A DNA stretch of 64,000 nt, taken from assembly GCF_024753135.1 (NCBI RefSeq), contig NZ_JANUGP010000028.1:1-64000 (forward strand), in the 5' to 3' direction. Shown here piece by piece: positions 18,498 to 27,199 of the stretch (position 1 is the stretch's first letter; each line of letters starts with the position of its first letter). Below the pieces are notes generated by a model. That model was not told the origin of the DNA and did not search any database. It was given only the letters and a program-made list of their open reading frames with translations. The translations under genes were made by a program, and so were the position numbers. Origin of the DNA: Streptomyces pyxinicus. GTDB taxonomy: Bacteria > Actinomycetota > Actinomycetes > Streptomycetales > Streptomycetaceae.

Positions 18498-19556
18498 TCA
18501 CATGTCGAGCACCAGACGCTCGCCGCGGGCCCGGGAGACGCAGATCAGCATCGAGTCGCCGCGCTCCGCGTCCGTCAGCAGCTCGTCCCGGTGGTCGATC
18601 TCGCCCTCCAGCACCCGCTGTTGGCAGGTCCCGCAGAAACCCTGCTCGCACGAGTAGACGGTGTCCGGCAGCTCCCGCCGTACGGCGGCCAGCAGGGTGG
18701 AGTCGGCCGGCACGGTCAGGGTGCGGCCACTGCGCCGCAGTTCGACCTCGAACCCGGCGTCCCCGTCGCCCGAGGCGCGCGGCGCGAACCGCTCCAGGCG
18801 CAGGGCGGCGCCCGCGGGCAGCCGGGCCTCGACCGCCGCCATCAGCCCCTCGGGACCGCAGCAGTACACCGCCGTCCCGGCCGGCACCCCGGCCAGCAGC
18901 CCGTCCAGGTCCGGCAGGCCGTCCTCGTCCTCGGCGACCACCGTGAGCCGGTCCCCGGCCAGCTTCGCCACCTCGTCGAGGAACGGCATCGACGCCCGGC
19001 TGCGCCCGCCGTACAGTAGCCGCCACTCGGCGCCGGCCGGCAGCGAGCGCAGCATCGGCAGGACCGGGGTGATGCCGATACCGCCGGCGACGAACACGTA
19101 CGCGTCCGCCTCGACGAGCGGGAACCGGTTCCGGGGGCCGCGCACCTCCAGCTCCATGCCCTCGGCCAGGTGCTCGTGCACCTCGCGCGAGCCGCCCCGG
19201 CCGTCCTCGACCAGCCGGGCGGCGACCGTGTAGGAGGAGCGGTCCGCCGGGTCCCCGCACAGCGAGTACTGCCGCACCAGACCGGACGGCAGCACCAGGT
19301 CCAGATGCGCCCCCGGTTCCCAGGCGGGCAACTGATCGCCCTCCAAGCGGAGTTGTACGACCCCGTCGGCGATCTCCTCGTGCGAGGTGAGCAGCAGCCG
19401 CAGCGCCCGGGAGCGCGGCCGGCCGGAGATGGGCGGGTCCAGCGTAGGCAGCGGCCACAGCGGGGAGGTCCGCACCCGGCGGCGCAGGGCCCGGCGGCTC
19501 AGCAGGGCGGCGCCGCCCGCGAGCAGGACGGCGGCGGTCGTCCGCGCCTTCGGCAT
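18498..19556 (-). CDS. Membrane-anchored ferredoxin/flavin reductase (FNR-type with plant-type 2Fe-2S)
   Basis: This 352-residue electron-transfer protein has an N-terminal hydrophobic segment (TTAAVLLAGGAALL), then an FAD-binding domain with RQYSLCGDP, an NAD(P)H-binding domain with VFVAGGIGITPVLPML and CCGPEGLM, and a C-terminal 2Fe-2S domain with CEQGFCGTCQQRVL plus a distal Cys in MLICVSR. That is the layout of phthalate-dioxygenase-reductase-type proteins, which pass electrons to oxygenases. Its ATG overlaps the stop of the upstream PF10118 gene (TGATG), so the two are translationally coupled. I infer that it feeds electrons to that putative diiron protein; a general reductase role is the alternative. 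Confidence 0.88.
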   Translation of the reverse strand: MPKARTTAAVLLAGGAALLSRRALRRRVRTSPLWPLPTLDPPISGRPRSRALRLLLTSHEEIADGVVQLRLEGDQLPAWEPGAHLDLVLPSGLVRQYSLCGDPADRSSYTVAARLVEDGRGGSREVHEHLAEGMELEVRGPRNRFPLVEADAYVFVAGGIGITPVLPMLRSLPAGAEWRLLYGGRSRASMPFLDEVAKLAGDRLTVVAEDEDGLPDLDGLLAGVPAGTAVYCCGPEGLMAAVEARLPAGAALRLERFAPRASGDGDAGFEVELRRSGRTLTVPADSTLLAAVRRELPDTVYSCEQGFCGTCQQRVLEGEIDHRDELLTDAERGDSMLICVSRARGERLVLDM

Positions 19557-20479
19557 CACAGGGTCCCTTCCACGGACTTCATCGACTGCTCTGCCTGTTC
19601 GGCGGCGCGTGCGGCGGGGGAGGAGGCCAGATAGGCCACGGCCTGCGCGGTGGAGCACTCGTGGGAGGGGTGGTAGCCGCGGCTGAGGTAGCGCGGGATG
19701 GACTTCAGCATGTCCCCGGTGGCGGGCAGGGTGCCCTGCCGGCCGCGCACGTGGAAGTCCTTCAGCGAGGCATTGGGGGCGGTCAGGGTCGGGTCGTGCT
19801 CCAGGAAGAAGCGGACCCCGCGCTGCCACAGGAAGACCAGCGCGCTGAAGGCCGTCGCCCAGGTGCGCACCCGGCGCCGGTAGCCACCGTCGAGGTGCGC
19901 GAACAGGTCGAAGGCGACCGAGCGGTGCTCGACCTCCTCGGCGCCGTGCCAGCGCAGCAGGTCCAGCATGGTCGGGTCGGCGCCCCGCCGGTCCAGCTCG
20001 GCCGCGTTGAGCACCCAGTCGCCGAGGAAGGCGGTGTAGTGCTCGATGGCCGCGATCAGCGCCACCCGCTCCAGCAGCCACCAGCGGCGGGCCCGGCCCG
20101 GCGGCAGGGTGCGGTCACCGAGCAGCTTCTCGAAGAACCAGTCGACCTGCGCGGTGTACGGCGTCGGGTCCAGGCCCTGTTCGCGCAGGTGCGGCAGGAC
20201 CTCGTCGTGGGCCTGGGAGTGCATGGCCTCCTGGCCGATGAACCCGACGACGTCCGCGCGCAGCCGGTCGTCCGTGATCAGCGACAGCGCCTGCTTGTAC
20301 ACGTGCACGAACCACCGCTCGCCGGCCGGCAGCAGCAGGTGCAGCACGTTGATGGTGTGCGTGGTGAACGGGTCGCCGGGCACCCAGTGCAGCGGTGTGT
20401 CCTCCCACGAGAAGGACACGTTGCGGGCCTTGAGCGCGACGCGCTCGGACTCCACCGGCCGGGCCTGCGTGTTAGACAT
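19556..20479 (-). CDS. PF10118 protein ('metal-dependent hydrolase'), putative diiron oxygenase
   Basis: This 307-residue helical protein belongs to the family labelled 'predicted metal-dependent hydrolase' (PF10118). Its conserved acidic and His residues fall in a ferritin-like pattern: Glu54 (GERWF), Glu84 and His87 (QEAMH), Glu146 (IEHYT), Glu182 and His185 (EEVEH). That is the four-Glu, two-His set of diiron carboxylate proteins. It is coupled by a TGATG overlap to a 2Fe-2S reductase, which a hydrolase would not need. I therefore suggest an oxygenase, desaturase or hydroxylase acting on a hydrophobic substrate. No Shine-Dalgarno sequence is visible before the ATG; GTCA-N6-TGAC at 20483-20496 may be the operator of the adjacent TetR gene. 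Confidence 0.8.
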   Translation of the reverse strand: MSNTQARPVESERVALKARNVSFSWEDTPLHWVPGDPFTTHTINVLHLLLPAGERWFVHVYKQALSLITDDRLRADVVGFIGQEAMHSQAHDEVLPHLREQGLDPTPYTAQVDWFFEKLLGDRTLPPGRARRWWLLERVALIAAIEHYTAFLGDWVLNAAELDRRGADPTMLDLLRWHGAEEVEHRSVAFDLFAHLDGGYRRRVRTWATAFSALVFLWQRGVRFFLEHDPTLTAPNASLKDFHVRGRQGTLPATGDMLKSIPRYLSRGYHPSHECSTAQAVAYLASSPAARAAEQAEQSMKSVEGTL

Positions 20480-20482
20480 GGC

Positions 20483-20496
20483 GTCAATGTACTGAC
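20483..20496. promoter_or_regulatory. Possible TetR operator
   Basis: GTCAATGTACTGAC carries GTCA/TGAC arms separated by six bases and lies 3 bases before the PF10118 start. TetR-type operators are often of this kind, but the centre is not symmetric, so the support is weak. Confidence 0.35.
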
Positions 20497-20570
20497 GGGT
20501 AGGGCGTCTGAGAAGCCCTCCGGCCCGTCTTGTTCACGTCCGTGTCAACAGCGTCCCGGTCCGGCCGGGC

Positions 20571-22478
20571 TCAGTGCAGCCCGCTGACCGACCGCCCGTT
20601 CGCCAGCGTCGCCTTCAGGTCGGCGCGCGCCCCCTGCTCCGCCCTGGCCGCCAGCAGCGGCCCCTGGCCGGAGGCGATGACCCCGCCGGTCGACTGGATC
20701 GTCGCCGTGTCCTTGCCGCCCGCCGCCAGCAGGTACCAGTGCCCGGCCGCCGACTTCCACAGCACCCCGGCCAGCACGTGCGGATCGCGCGGACCGCAGG
20801 CCGGCACGTCGGTGCCCTTGGCGACGACCGCGCCGGCCGCGCCGCCCGGCGTGTGGAACTGGGCCAGCGCCGCCGTGCCGGCACCGCGCCAGGTCTCGGC
20901 CCGGGTGCACACCCAGTCGCCCGCCCCGCTGCCGTCGGGCAGCGGCTGCGCCGCGTACGCCCACGCGTTGACGCTGCGGACGCCGGACGAGCGCTCGGTC
21001 GCCAGGGAGCAGGCGAAGGGCGCCCATGCCTTGAGCGCCTCGGCGCCGGACACCTCGCCGGTCGCACCGGGCCGGCCGGCGGTGAGGTGGACCGGCACCA
21101 GCTCGCCGAGATCGGAGGACACCTGCGTACCGGAGGCGTCGGTGACCTGGAGCGCGGTCCAGGACGTGCAGTCGCCGGACCGGAGCGCGGGGCTGGCCAG
21201 CGGCGCGGTGACGCCGTTGGTGACGGTCAGCGGAACCGGGGCCGAACCGGGCTTCGTCAGGTCCCGGGCCGCCGCCTTCTTCACCCAAGGGGCGAGCAGG
21301 TAGCGGACGTTGCCGTCGGCCCGGCCCAGCACCAGCGCGCTCGCCTCCGCGCCGGTCGCGCCGTCCACCCGGGCGAAGTCCAGGGCCGCGCCCTCGGTGC
21401 CGTCCTTGGGCTCGGCGTAGCGGACGATGCGCAGGCCGTCGTAGAGGATCACCAGCCGCGCGGTGTCGACCACGCCCGCGTACAAGAGCTGCGGCGGGCC
21501 GGCCGGGCCGCCGGTCTGGGTGCCGGGTGTCGCCGAGACCTGGACCTTCTCGCCGGGGCGGGCCCAGACGGCGAGGGCACGGCGCAGCAGTGCCTTGTCG
21601 CCGGTGAGCGGGCCGCGCGCGGGCCACGCCGTGAAGTCGGTGCGGGCCGCGTCCTGCCAGGCGGTGGGAGAGACCTTGGTCAGCCGGCCGGGGTCGAGGG
21701 CGGCCTCGGCGGACGGGTTCTCGGCGTACGCGGGCGCGGCGGCGCCGTCCGGGCCCCAGCCGCCGCCCGGCAGGACGACCAGCGCCCCGCACACCGCGAG
21801 CGCGGCGGCTGCGGCGAGCGCGGCCTTGGTGTGCTGGCGGCGGCGCGTCAGGTCGGTGGGCCGGGCCTGGAGCGAACAGGGGTCGAACTCGGCGGAGGTG
21901 AGCAGGCCGGGCTGGGCCGGCACCCCGTTGGCGGAGGCCAGCGCGCCGCCCGGGTCGTCCACCCCGGCGCCCCTGAGGACCTTGTGGGCGGCCGAGTCGG
22001 ACAGCTCGTCCAGCTCGCGCAGCACATAGGCGGCGCGGGCCGGTGCGGACAGGACCGACAGCCGTTGGTCCAGGGCGAGTTCGTCGGCGCCGCCGGAGCG
22101 CGGGAAGAGCCGCAGCCCCCACACCTGGGGCAGCAGCGGGGGCAGCTGGGACAGCCGGGGCAGGCCCTTGCGGGGGCGGGCCGCCTCCAGCGCCGCCCGC
22201 AGCACCCGCTCGCGCAGATACGCGTACCCCGGGTCGGTGTCCCGGCCGGTGGTCTGCGCCGGGACCAGGGCGCGCTGCTTGCGGCCGCGCGGCAGGGCGC
22301 GCTGGGCGAGGGCGTGTGCGGTCAGCACCCGGCGGCCCCGGCCGAGGTCCGGCGGCAGGACCAGGTAGGCGATCCGGACCAGGCGCGGGTAGTGCTCGAC
22401 GAGCGAGGCCTCCGCCTGCTCCAGATCGACCGGTCCGGCGGCGGGTGTGTGACGCGGGGCTACATCCTGTGACTGCAC
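20571..22478 (-). CDS. Sigma-factor-like N-terminus fused to a membrane-anchored extracellular domain
   Basis: I do not recognise a named family for this 635-residue protein. The N-terminal 200 residues look like a degenerate ECF sigma factor: LVEHYPRLVRIAYLVLPPDL resembles region 2 and LDQRLSVLSAPARAAYVLRE resembles region 4. A basic stretch (TRRRQHTK) and one membrane helix (about 217-237) follow, and the remaining 400 residues are outside the cell, with Cys pairs and many beta-type segments. The start is a GTG without a clear ribosome site. It stands alone on the minus strand, just upstream of the PF10118 gene and separated from it by about 90 bases. A signalling role across the membrane is conceivable but not shown; the sigma-like part may no longer bind polymerase. 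Confidence 0.75.
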   Translation of the reverse strand: MQSQDVAPRHTPAAGPVDLEQAEASLVEHYPRLVRIAYLVLPPDLGRGRRVLTAHALAQRALPRGRKQRALVPAQTTGRDTDPGYAYLRERVLRAALEAARPRKGLPRLSQLPPLLPQVWGLRLFPRSGGADELALDQRLSVLSAPARAAYVLRELDELSDSAAHKVLRGAGVDDPGGALASANGVPAQPGLLTSAEFDPCSLQARPTDLTRRRQHTKAALAAAAALAVCGALVVLPGGGWGPDGAAAPAYAENPSAEAALDPGRLTKVSPTAWQDAARTDFTAWPARGPLTGDKALLRRALAVWARPGEKVQVSATPGTQTGGPAGPPQLLYAGVVDTARLVILYDGLRIVRYAEPKDGTEGAALDFARVDGATGAEASALVLGRADGNVRYLLAPWVKKAAARDLTKPGSAPVPLTVTNGVTAPLASPALRSGDCTSWTALQVTDASGTQVSSDLGELVPVHLTAGRPGATGEVSGAEALKAWAPFACSLATERSSGVRSVNAWAYAAQPLPDGSGAGDWVCTRAETWRGAGTAALAQFHTPGGAAGAVVAKGTDVPACGPRDPHVLAGVLWKSAAGHWYLLAAGGKDTATIQSTGGVIASGQGPLLAARAEQGARADLKATLANGRSVSGLH

Positions 22479-22536
22479 GTCCGGGAGAACGAGCGAACCG
22501 GTGGGAGGTCACCCCCGGACGAGTGACCGGCGCCGG

Positions 22537-23034
22537 CTACTCGGTCAGTGCGCGGGCGTAGTTGGCCATCGACCGCTGGTAGCGAGGCAGATGGGGGGCG
22601 AGGGCGCCGAGGACCAGGGACAGACCTTCGCGGTCGCGGCCGAGGCCGGACAGGCACAGGGCGAGACAGGCGCGTACCGCGTCGTCCAACTCGTCCGATG
22701 GCGCGTCCAGTTCGGGCCTGAGCAGCGCGACGCCCTCCGCCGCCTGTCCGGTGTTGCGCAGCGAACTCGCGAGCTGGATCTTCGTCCGGCGGCCCCGGTA
22801 CCCGTCCAGGCCGCGCGCCAGCGCCTCCCGGTACAGCGGCACCGCCCGGTCCGAGTGGCCCGTGGAGTCCCAGGCGCAGGCCTGCTCGAAGGGGCCGAGC
22901 GGGCTGCCGGCGGGCAGTTCGGCCACCAAGGCGTCGATCAGCGCCCGGAACTCGGCGGCCCGCTCCCGCGGATAGGCGCCGGCGTCGAAGGCGGCCCAGG
23001 CGGCGGCCACCCGGTCTTCCCAGTTCTGGTCCAT
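22537..23034 (-). CDS. Small tetratricopeptide-like protein
   Basis: This is a 165-residue soluble protein built of helical repeats resembling TPR units (for example DSTGHSDRAVPLYREALARG and LCLSGLGRDREGLSLVLGAL). TPR proteins act as protein-binding scaffolds; no enzymatic motif is visible. I chose the ATG at 23034 because GAGGGTG precedes it and the composition upstream changes. It is divergent from a small lipoprotein gene. Homologues are widespread as a 'tetratricopeptide repeat group 5' protein; the partner is unknown. Confidence 0.82.
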   Translation of the reverse strand: MDQNWEDRVAAAWAAFDAGAYPRERAAEFRALIDALVAELPAGSPLGPFEQACAWDSTGHSDRAVPLYREALARGLDGYRGRRTKIQLASSLRNTGQAAEGVALLRPELDAPSDELDDAVRACLALCLSGLGRDREGLSLVLGALAPHLPRYQRSMANYARALTE

Positions 23035-23173
23035 CGCGTCACCCTCGCACATCCGCGCACACCCCGGCCGGGGAATGTTGAGCGGACCGCGCGTGGCAGC
23101 CGTATCCGATGGACGGGGTCCCGCGCCGGGGCCCGGACGCGGCATGCTTGGTTCACCAGGACCGGAGGAACAG

Positions 23174-23566
23174 ATGAGGGTGCAGGGACTGCTGCTCGGT
23201 GCGGCGGCCGTACTGGCGCTGGCGGGCTGCGGCGCGGGCGGTGATGCCAAGGCGGTGCCGCCGACCGCCACGGGCAGCCTGGAGAGCCTGGCCGCCGAGG
23301 TGAAGTGCCGGCCGAACATGCAGACCGACGCCGACGAGATCCGCCAGGCCCTCTGCCGTACCGGGCAGGGCAGGTTCGTCCTGGCCACCTTCGCCACCGA
23401 CCGCGGCCAGCGTGAGTGGATCAACGACGCGAAGGACTACGGCGGTCACTACCTCGTCGGCCGCAAGTGGGTGGCCGTGGGCGACGACGGGGTGGTGGAG
23501 TCGCTGCGCGGCACGCTCGGCGGCGATGTGGAGCAGGGCGCCGACCACCACGCGCACGGCGGCTGA
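23174..23566 (+). CDS. Small lipoprotein
   Basis: This is a 130-residue lipoprotein. The signal MRVQGLLLGAAAVLALAGC ends in the lipobox LAGC, with Cys19 lipidated. The mature part has two further Cys residues (VKCRPN and ALCRTG), probably a disulfide, and the tail is His-rich (DHHAHGG). GGAGG at 23164-23168 with a 5-base spacer fixes the ATG. It ends in front of a strong bidirectional terminator. I recognise no family; a role at the outer face of the membrane is all that can be said. Confidence 0.85.
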   Translation: MRVQGLLLGAAAVLALAGCGAGGDAKAVPPTATGSLESLAAEVKCRPNMQTDADEIRQALCRTGQGRFVLATFATDRGQREWINDAKDYGGHYLVGRKWVAVGDDGVVESLRGTLGGDVEQGADHHAHGG

Positions 23567-23583
23567 CCGGCTCCGGGCGCGAC

Positions 23584-23622
23584 GAAGGCCGGCGACGGGA
23601 GGGGGGTCCGTCGCCGGCCTTC
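23584..23622. terminator. Bidirectional terminator
   Basis: GAAGGCCGGCGACGG (23584-23598) and CCGTCGCCGGCCTTC (23608-23622) form a perfect 15-bp stem with a 9-base loop. It sits between the lipoprotein gene (+) and the DUF1996 gene (-) and can serve both. Confidence 0.85.
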
Positions 23623-23646
23623 TGCTGTGGGGGCCGGATGCGCGGG

Positions 23647-25146
23647 TCAGGCGCAGTTCTGGCCGCGGTTGAGGCAGTTGGCGATCTTGTTGGCCAGGTT
23701 GCCCCGGGTGACGCTGATGAAGTCGTCGTGGTCCGTGGCCGCCTTGTGCAACTGCTCCGGGAAGCCGTCGACCGCGTAGGCGTTCTTCACCTGTCCGTTC
23801 CGGACCGTGGGCGGCGTGATGTCGTACACCAGCCGCATCGTCAGCTGCGGGATCGCCTTGAAGCCGTTGCCGCAGGCGCCGCTGCCGGGATCGGCGAAGG
23901 CGACGTGCGTACGGTGGTTGGCGCTGTCGATGTTCTGCCCGTCCCAGCAGCTCTGGAAGGCGAAGGTGCGCACCACCTTGCTGCCCTGCGGGCAGACCGG
24001 GTACTGCTGGGTGAGCTGGACCCGGTTCTCGAAGCCGGTGCAGCTCCAGTGCGCGTTGGCGTTGGCCAGACCGTTGGTGGTGGTCTTGGCGTCACCGGTG
24101 ATGATGCGCAGGAACTGCGGCATCGGCACGACCTTCCCCGCCGGGCTGCCCACGTACGTGATCTGGGCCCGCACCGGGGTGAGGATCTTGCCGACGTTGC
24201 CTTCCTTGCCGCCGCCGTCGCTGTTCTGGTCGAAGTCCTGGCTGCCGTCCTGGATCCTGACCACGGGCCAGTAGTACGACGACAGGTCACTGCGGTTCTG
24301 GCAGCTGGTGCCGCCCTGGAGGAAGGTCTGGTTGCCGGCGAAGGCGTTGACCTTCTGGTTGCCGACGTAGTCGTGCAGGTGGTGCGCGCCGTTGGCGACA
24401 CCGGGTGCCACGATGACGTTGTCGGTGTTGTGGTTCTTGTTGGCGTTCACCCCGCAGCGGGTGGTGAAGGTGCCGGTGGAGGCGCCGCGGGTCCGGGACG
24501 GCTTGCGCTGGACGTTCGGCGCCACCTTGGTGATGTCGACGAAGTCGGCGGCGACGGGGCCGTTGCCGGCCTGCCCGCCGATGTTCGGCTGCTGCTGGCC
24601 GTTGCCGTTCTGCTGCCCGCCGTTCTGCTGCCCTCCACCCTGCTGCTGGCCGCCCCCCGTGGTCTGATTGGGACTCTGCGCGGTGCAGTTGGCGAGTGTG
24701 TCCAGGTCGGTCGGCGCGGTGCCGCCGACGCGGGTGATCTCCAGCCTGATCCGGTCGAGGATCACTTTCCGCCGCTGCTGGAGCGGTTGCAGGATGGAGT
24801 TCTGCACGAAACTCGCGTCCCTGGTCTGCGCGTCCCGCGTGGTCGCGAGCCGCTGGTAGGCGTCGGTGATCTGGCGGTCCAGGTTGGCCAGTTCGCCCGC
24901 GACCTCGTTCCGGGCCCGGTACGGCACGTTCGTCAGCTTCTGGCCGACGTCCGGGCAGGAGATCGTGGCGACCTTGGCCTGCGCGGCCTTGGTCTGGTCG
25001 CCTCCCCAGGACTGGTGGCCCGACTCGTGCGCCGAGGCGTAGAAGTTCGCCCAGATCAGCCCGCCCCCACCGAGCGCTAGGGCCGCCGATGCGGCAATGG
25101 CCTTGGTGGCCAGCGGCGTACGGCGTTTGCGTGTGTTGCGTCCCAT
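23647..25146 (-). CDS. Secreted DUF1996 protein
   Basis: This is a 499-residue exported protein. After a basic N-terminus (MGRNTRKRRTP) and a hydrophobic signal/anchor, a helical region (about 60-170) leads into a low-complexity linker of Gly, Gln and Asn. The C-terminal 280 residues form a DUF1996 domain with NGAHHLHDYVGN, SCQNRSDLSSYYWPV, SCWDGQNIDS and HRTHVAFADP. The His-rich motifs suggest a metal-dependent or carbohydrate-related function, but the family has no established activity. AGAGGAG precedes the ATG. It is followed by a 15-bp terminator. The linker implies that the DUF1996 domain is displayed away from the membrane. Confidence 0.88.
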   Translation of the reverse strand: MGRNTRKRRTPLATKAIAASAALALGGGGLIWANFYASAHESGHQSWGGDQTKAAQAKVATISCPDVGQKLTNVPYRARNEVAGELANLDRQITDAYQRLATTRDAQTRDASFVQNSILQPLQQRRKVILDRIRLEITRVGGTAPTDLDTLANCTAQSPNQTTGGGQQQGGGQQNGGQQNGNGQQQPNIGGQAGNGPVAADFVDITKVAPNVQRKPSRTRGASTGTFTTRCGVNANKNHNTDNVIVAPGVANGAHHLHDYVGNQKVNAFAGNQTFLQGGTSCQNRSDLSSYYWPVVRIQDGSQDFDQNSDGGGKEGNVGKILTPVRAQITYVGSPAGKVVPMPQFLRIITGDAKTTTNGLANANAHWSCTGFENRVQLTQQYPVCPQGSKVVRTFAFQSCWDGQNIDSANHRTHVAFADPGSGACGNGFKAIPQLTMRLVYDITPPTVRNGQVKNAYAVDGFPEQLHKAATDHDDFISVTRGNLANKIANCLNRGQNCA

Positions 25147-25255
25147 GGAACTCCTCTGACTTCCTTGCGGGGCAGCATCGGGGCGCCCGACAGGAGTGAA
25201 GCGGCGCCCTTCCATACGCGCGCCGCCCCGGAGGTGTTCATCCGTCCCGTGAATT

Positions 25256-25275
25256 ACTCGGCGTACCAGCCGAGT
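25256..25275 (-). terminator. Short hairpin after the response-regulator gene
   Basis: ACTCGGC (25256-25262) and GCCGAGT (25269-25275) form a 7-bp stem with a 6-base loop just after the response-regulator stop. No T-run is visible. Confidence 0.45.
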
Positions 25276-25282
25276 TGGCAGG

Positions 25283-25936
25283 TCAGCGGTCCTGGTCCAG
25301 ATGGGCCAGCACCGCGAGCACGCGCCGGTTGTCGTCGTCCGACACCTCAAGGCCCAGCTTGGCGAAGATGTTGGAGGTGTGTTTGGCGACGACCCGCTCC
25401 GTCACCACCAGCTGCGCGGCGATGCCCGCGTTGGAGCGGCCCTGCGCCATCAGCTCCAGCACCTCCCGCTCGCGCGGGGTGAGCCGGCCGAGCGGCTTGT
25501 CCGCGGCCGACCGGCGGGCCAGCAACTGCTGGATGACCTGCGGGTCCATGGCCGTACCGCCCGCCGCGACCCGCCGTACGGCGTCCACGAACTGTTCGGC
25601 GTCGAAGACCCGGTCCTTGAGCAGATAGCCGATCGCGCCGTCGCCGTCGGCCAGCAGCTCGCGCGCGTAGAGCTGCTCCACGTGCTGGGACAGGACCAGC
25701 ACCGGGAGGCCGGGGCGCCGCTTGCGGGCGGCGAGCGCGCACTGCAGCCCCTCGTCGGTGTGCGTGGGCGGAAGGCGGACGTCCACCACGGCGACGTCCG
25801 GCGTCAACTCGGCCAACGCACGCGTCAGTTCGGGTCCGGACTCGACGGCGGCGGCGATCTCGAAGCCGTAGGCCTCCAGCATCCGGACCAGACCGTCCCG
25901 CAGCAGGAAGAGGTCTTCGGCTAGGACAACACGCAC
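25283..25936 (-). CDS. NarL/LuxR-type response regulator
   Basis: This 217-residue two-component response regulator has a receiver domain (phosphoacceptor Asp52 in VVDVRLPP, conserved Lys in YLLKDRV) and a C-terminal LuxR helix-turn-helix (LTPREREVLELMAQGRSNAG, with KHTSNIFAKLGL). It starts with a GTG that lies inside the end of the histidine kinase gene (16-base overlap), so the pair is translationally coupled. Target genes are not apparent from the surroundings. Confidence 0.93.
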   Translation of the reverse strand: MRVVLAEDLFLLRDGLVRMLEAYGFEIAAAVESGPELTRALAELTPDVAVVDVRLPPTHTDEGLQCALAARKRRPGLPVLVLSQHVEQLYARELLADGDGAIGYLLKDRVFDAEQFVDAVRRVAAGGTAMDPQVIQQLLARRSAADKPLGRLTPREREVLELMAQGRSNAGIAAQLVVTERVVAKHTSNIFAKLGLEVSDDDNRRVLAVLAHLDQDR

Positions 25937-27168
25937 GGGATCTCCATGGTCACCATGGTGGGGCCGCCGGCGGGGCTGCTGACGGCCAGGACGCCGTCGA
26001 ATGTACCGAGCCGTCGCTCGACCCCGGCGAGCCCGGAGCCGGCCACGACCCGCGCCCCGCCCCCGCCGTTGTCGGTGACCGTGATCCGCAGCATGCCGTC
26101 CGTGTGGTGCAGGTCGGCCCAGACCCGGTCGGCACCGGCGTGCTTGACCGCGTTGGTGAACACCTCGCTGACCGCGAAGTACGCCGCCGACTCCACCGGC
26201 GCCTCCGCGCGCCCCGGCAGGTCCACGCTCACCTCGGCGGGCAGCGGCAGCCGCAGCGCGAGCGCCCGTACGGCGTCGCCGAGCCCGCGTTCGGCCAGCA
26301 CCGGCGGATGGATGCCCCGCACCAGGTCGCGCAGCTCCTCCAGGGCGTCGGCGGAGTTCCGGCGGGCCTGCGCGAGCAGCCTCCTGGCCTGGGCCGGGTC
26401 GCGTTCCACCAGCATCTCGATGGTGCCGAGGTCCATGCCCATGGCCACCAGGCGGGCCTGCGCCCCGTCGTGCAGGTCGCGTTCGATGCGGCGCAGTTCG
26501 GCGGCGGAGGTGTCCACGGCGTCGCGCCGGGTCTCGGTCAACACCCGCACTCGCTCGGCGAGTTCGCGCTCGTCACCGCCGAGCATCCGCCTCACCAGCT
26601 CGAAGTGCGCGGTCAGCAGGCGCGGGGCGTACCGGTAGGCGGCGACGAGCAGCAGGGCGGCGAGGACGACGGCGGCGAGCGAGGTCGGCGCGTCGTGGAC
26701 GGGCAGGAAGAGGTACCAGTAGGTGTCGCCCCCGCCGGACACCCGCAACTGGAGGGGCTGGAAGACCAGCACGGCCGGCAGCAGCGCGGTGGCGAAGCCG
26801 GCCGTCGTGTCCACCGGCAGCCACCGCAGGTCCCGCCGCACCTGGGGGTCCCGCAGTTGCGTGACGATGCGGGTCCAGGGGCCGGCGACGGCCGGGACCG
26901 GCTCGTACACCACCGGGATCCTTATCCCGCACCATTCCGCCGCCAGCCGCCTGCGCACGTCCGCCAGGGCGCGGACACCGGTCAGGAGCGCCGGGGTGGT
27001 GACGAGCCCGATGCCGAGCGGGATCAGCGCGAAGGAGAGGGGGGTGAGGAGCAGGAGGACCACCCCGCACGGCAGCGCGGTCACGGCCAGTGTCAGTCCC
27101 CGGACGGCGGCCAGCAGCACCTCGCGGAGGCGGGCCCGGACGGCGGTGCTCGGCATCTCGGTGTTCAT
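25921..27168 (-). CDS. Membrane sensor histidine kinase (NarX/LiaS type)
   Basis: This 415-residue sensor kinase has an N-terminal pair of membrane helices (about 20-70), a second pair (about 125-180) and a HisKA_3 dimerisation domain with the phosphoacceptor His233 in RIERDLHDGAQARLVAMGMD. A short HATPase domain follows, with the N-box EVFTNAVKHAGA and the G-box TDNGGGGARVVAGSGL. It has no large extracellular sensor domain, so the signal may be sensed within the membrane, as in cell-envelope stress kinases. I chose the ATG at 27168 because the preceding residues do not resemble kinase N-termini. It overlaps its response regulator and lies 31 bases after the epimerase gene. Confidence 0.92.
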   Translation of the reverse strand: MNTEMPSTAVRARLREVLLAAVRGLTLAVTALPCGVVLLLLTPLSFALIPLGIGLVTTPALLTGVRALADVRRRLAAEWCGIRIPVVYEPVPAVAGPWTRIVTQLRDPQVRRDLRWLPVDTTAGFATALLPAVLVFQPLQLRVSGGGDTYWYLFLPVHDAPTSLAAVVLAALLLVAAYRYAPRLLTAHFELVRRMLGGDERELAERVRVLTETRRDAVDTSAAELRRIERDLHDGAQARLVAMGMDLGTIEMLVERDPAQARRLLAQARRNSADALEELRDLVRGIHPPVLAERGLGDAVRALALRLPLPAEVSVDLPGRAEAPVESAAYFAVSEVFTNAVKHAGADRVWADLHHTDGMLRITVTDNGGGGARVVAGSGLAGVERRLGTFDGVLAVSSPAGGPTMVTMEIPCVLS

Positions 27169-27199
27169 GCCGTCAGTCTTGCCGACGGCTTCCCGCGCG

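Noticed and set aside
15154..19458. 1434-codon minus-strand frame across pullulanase, tetR and reductase genes
   Set aside because: It crosses three genuine genes in other frames and has no domain structure.
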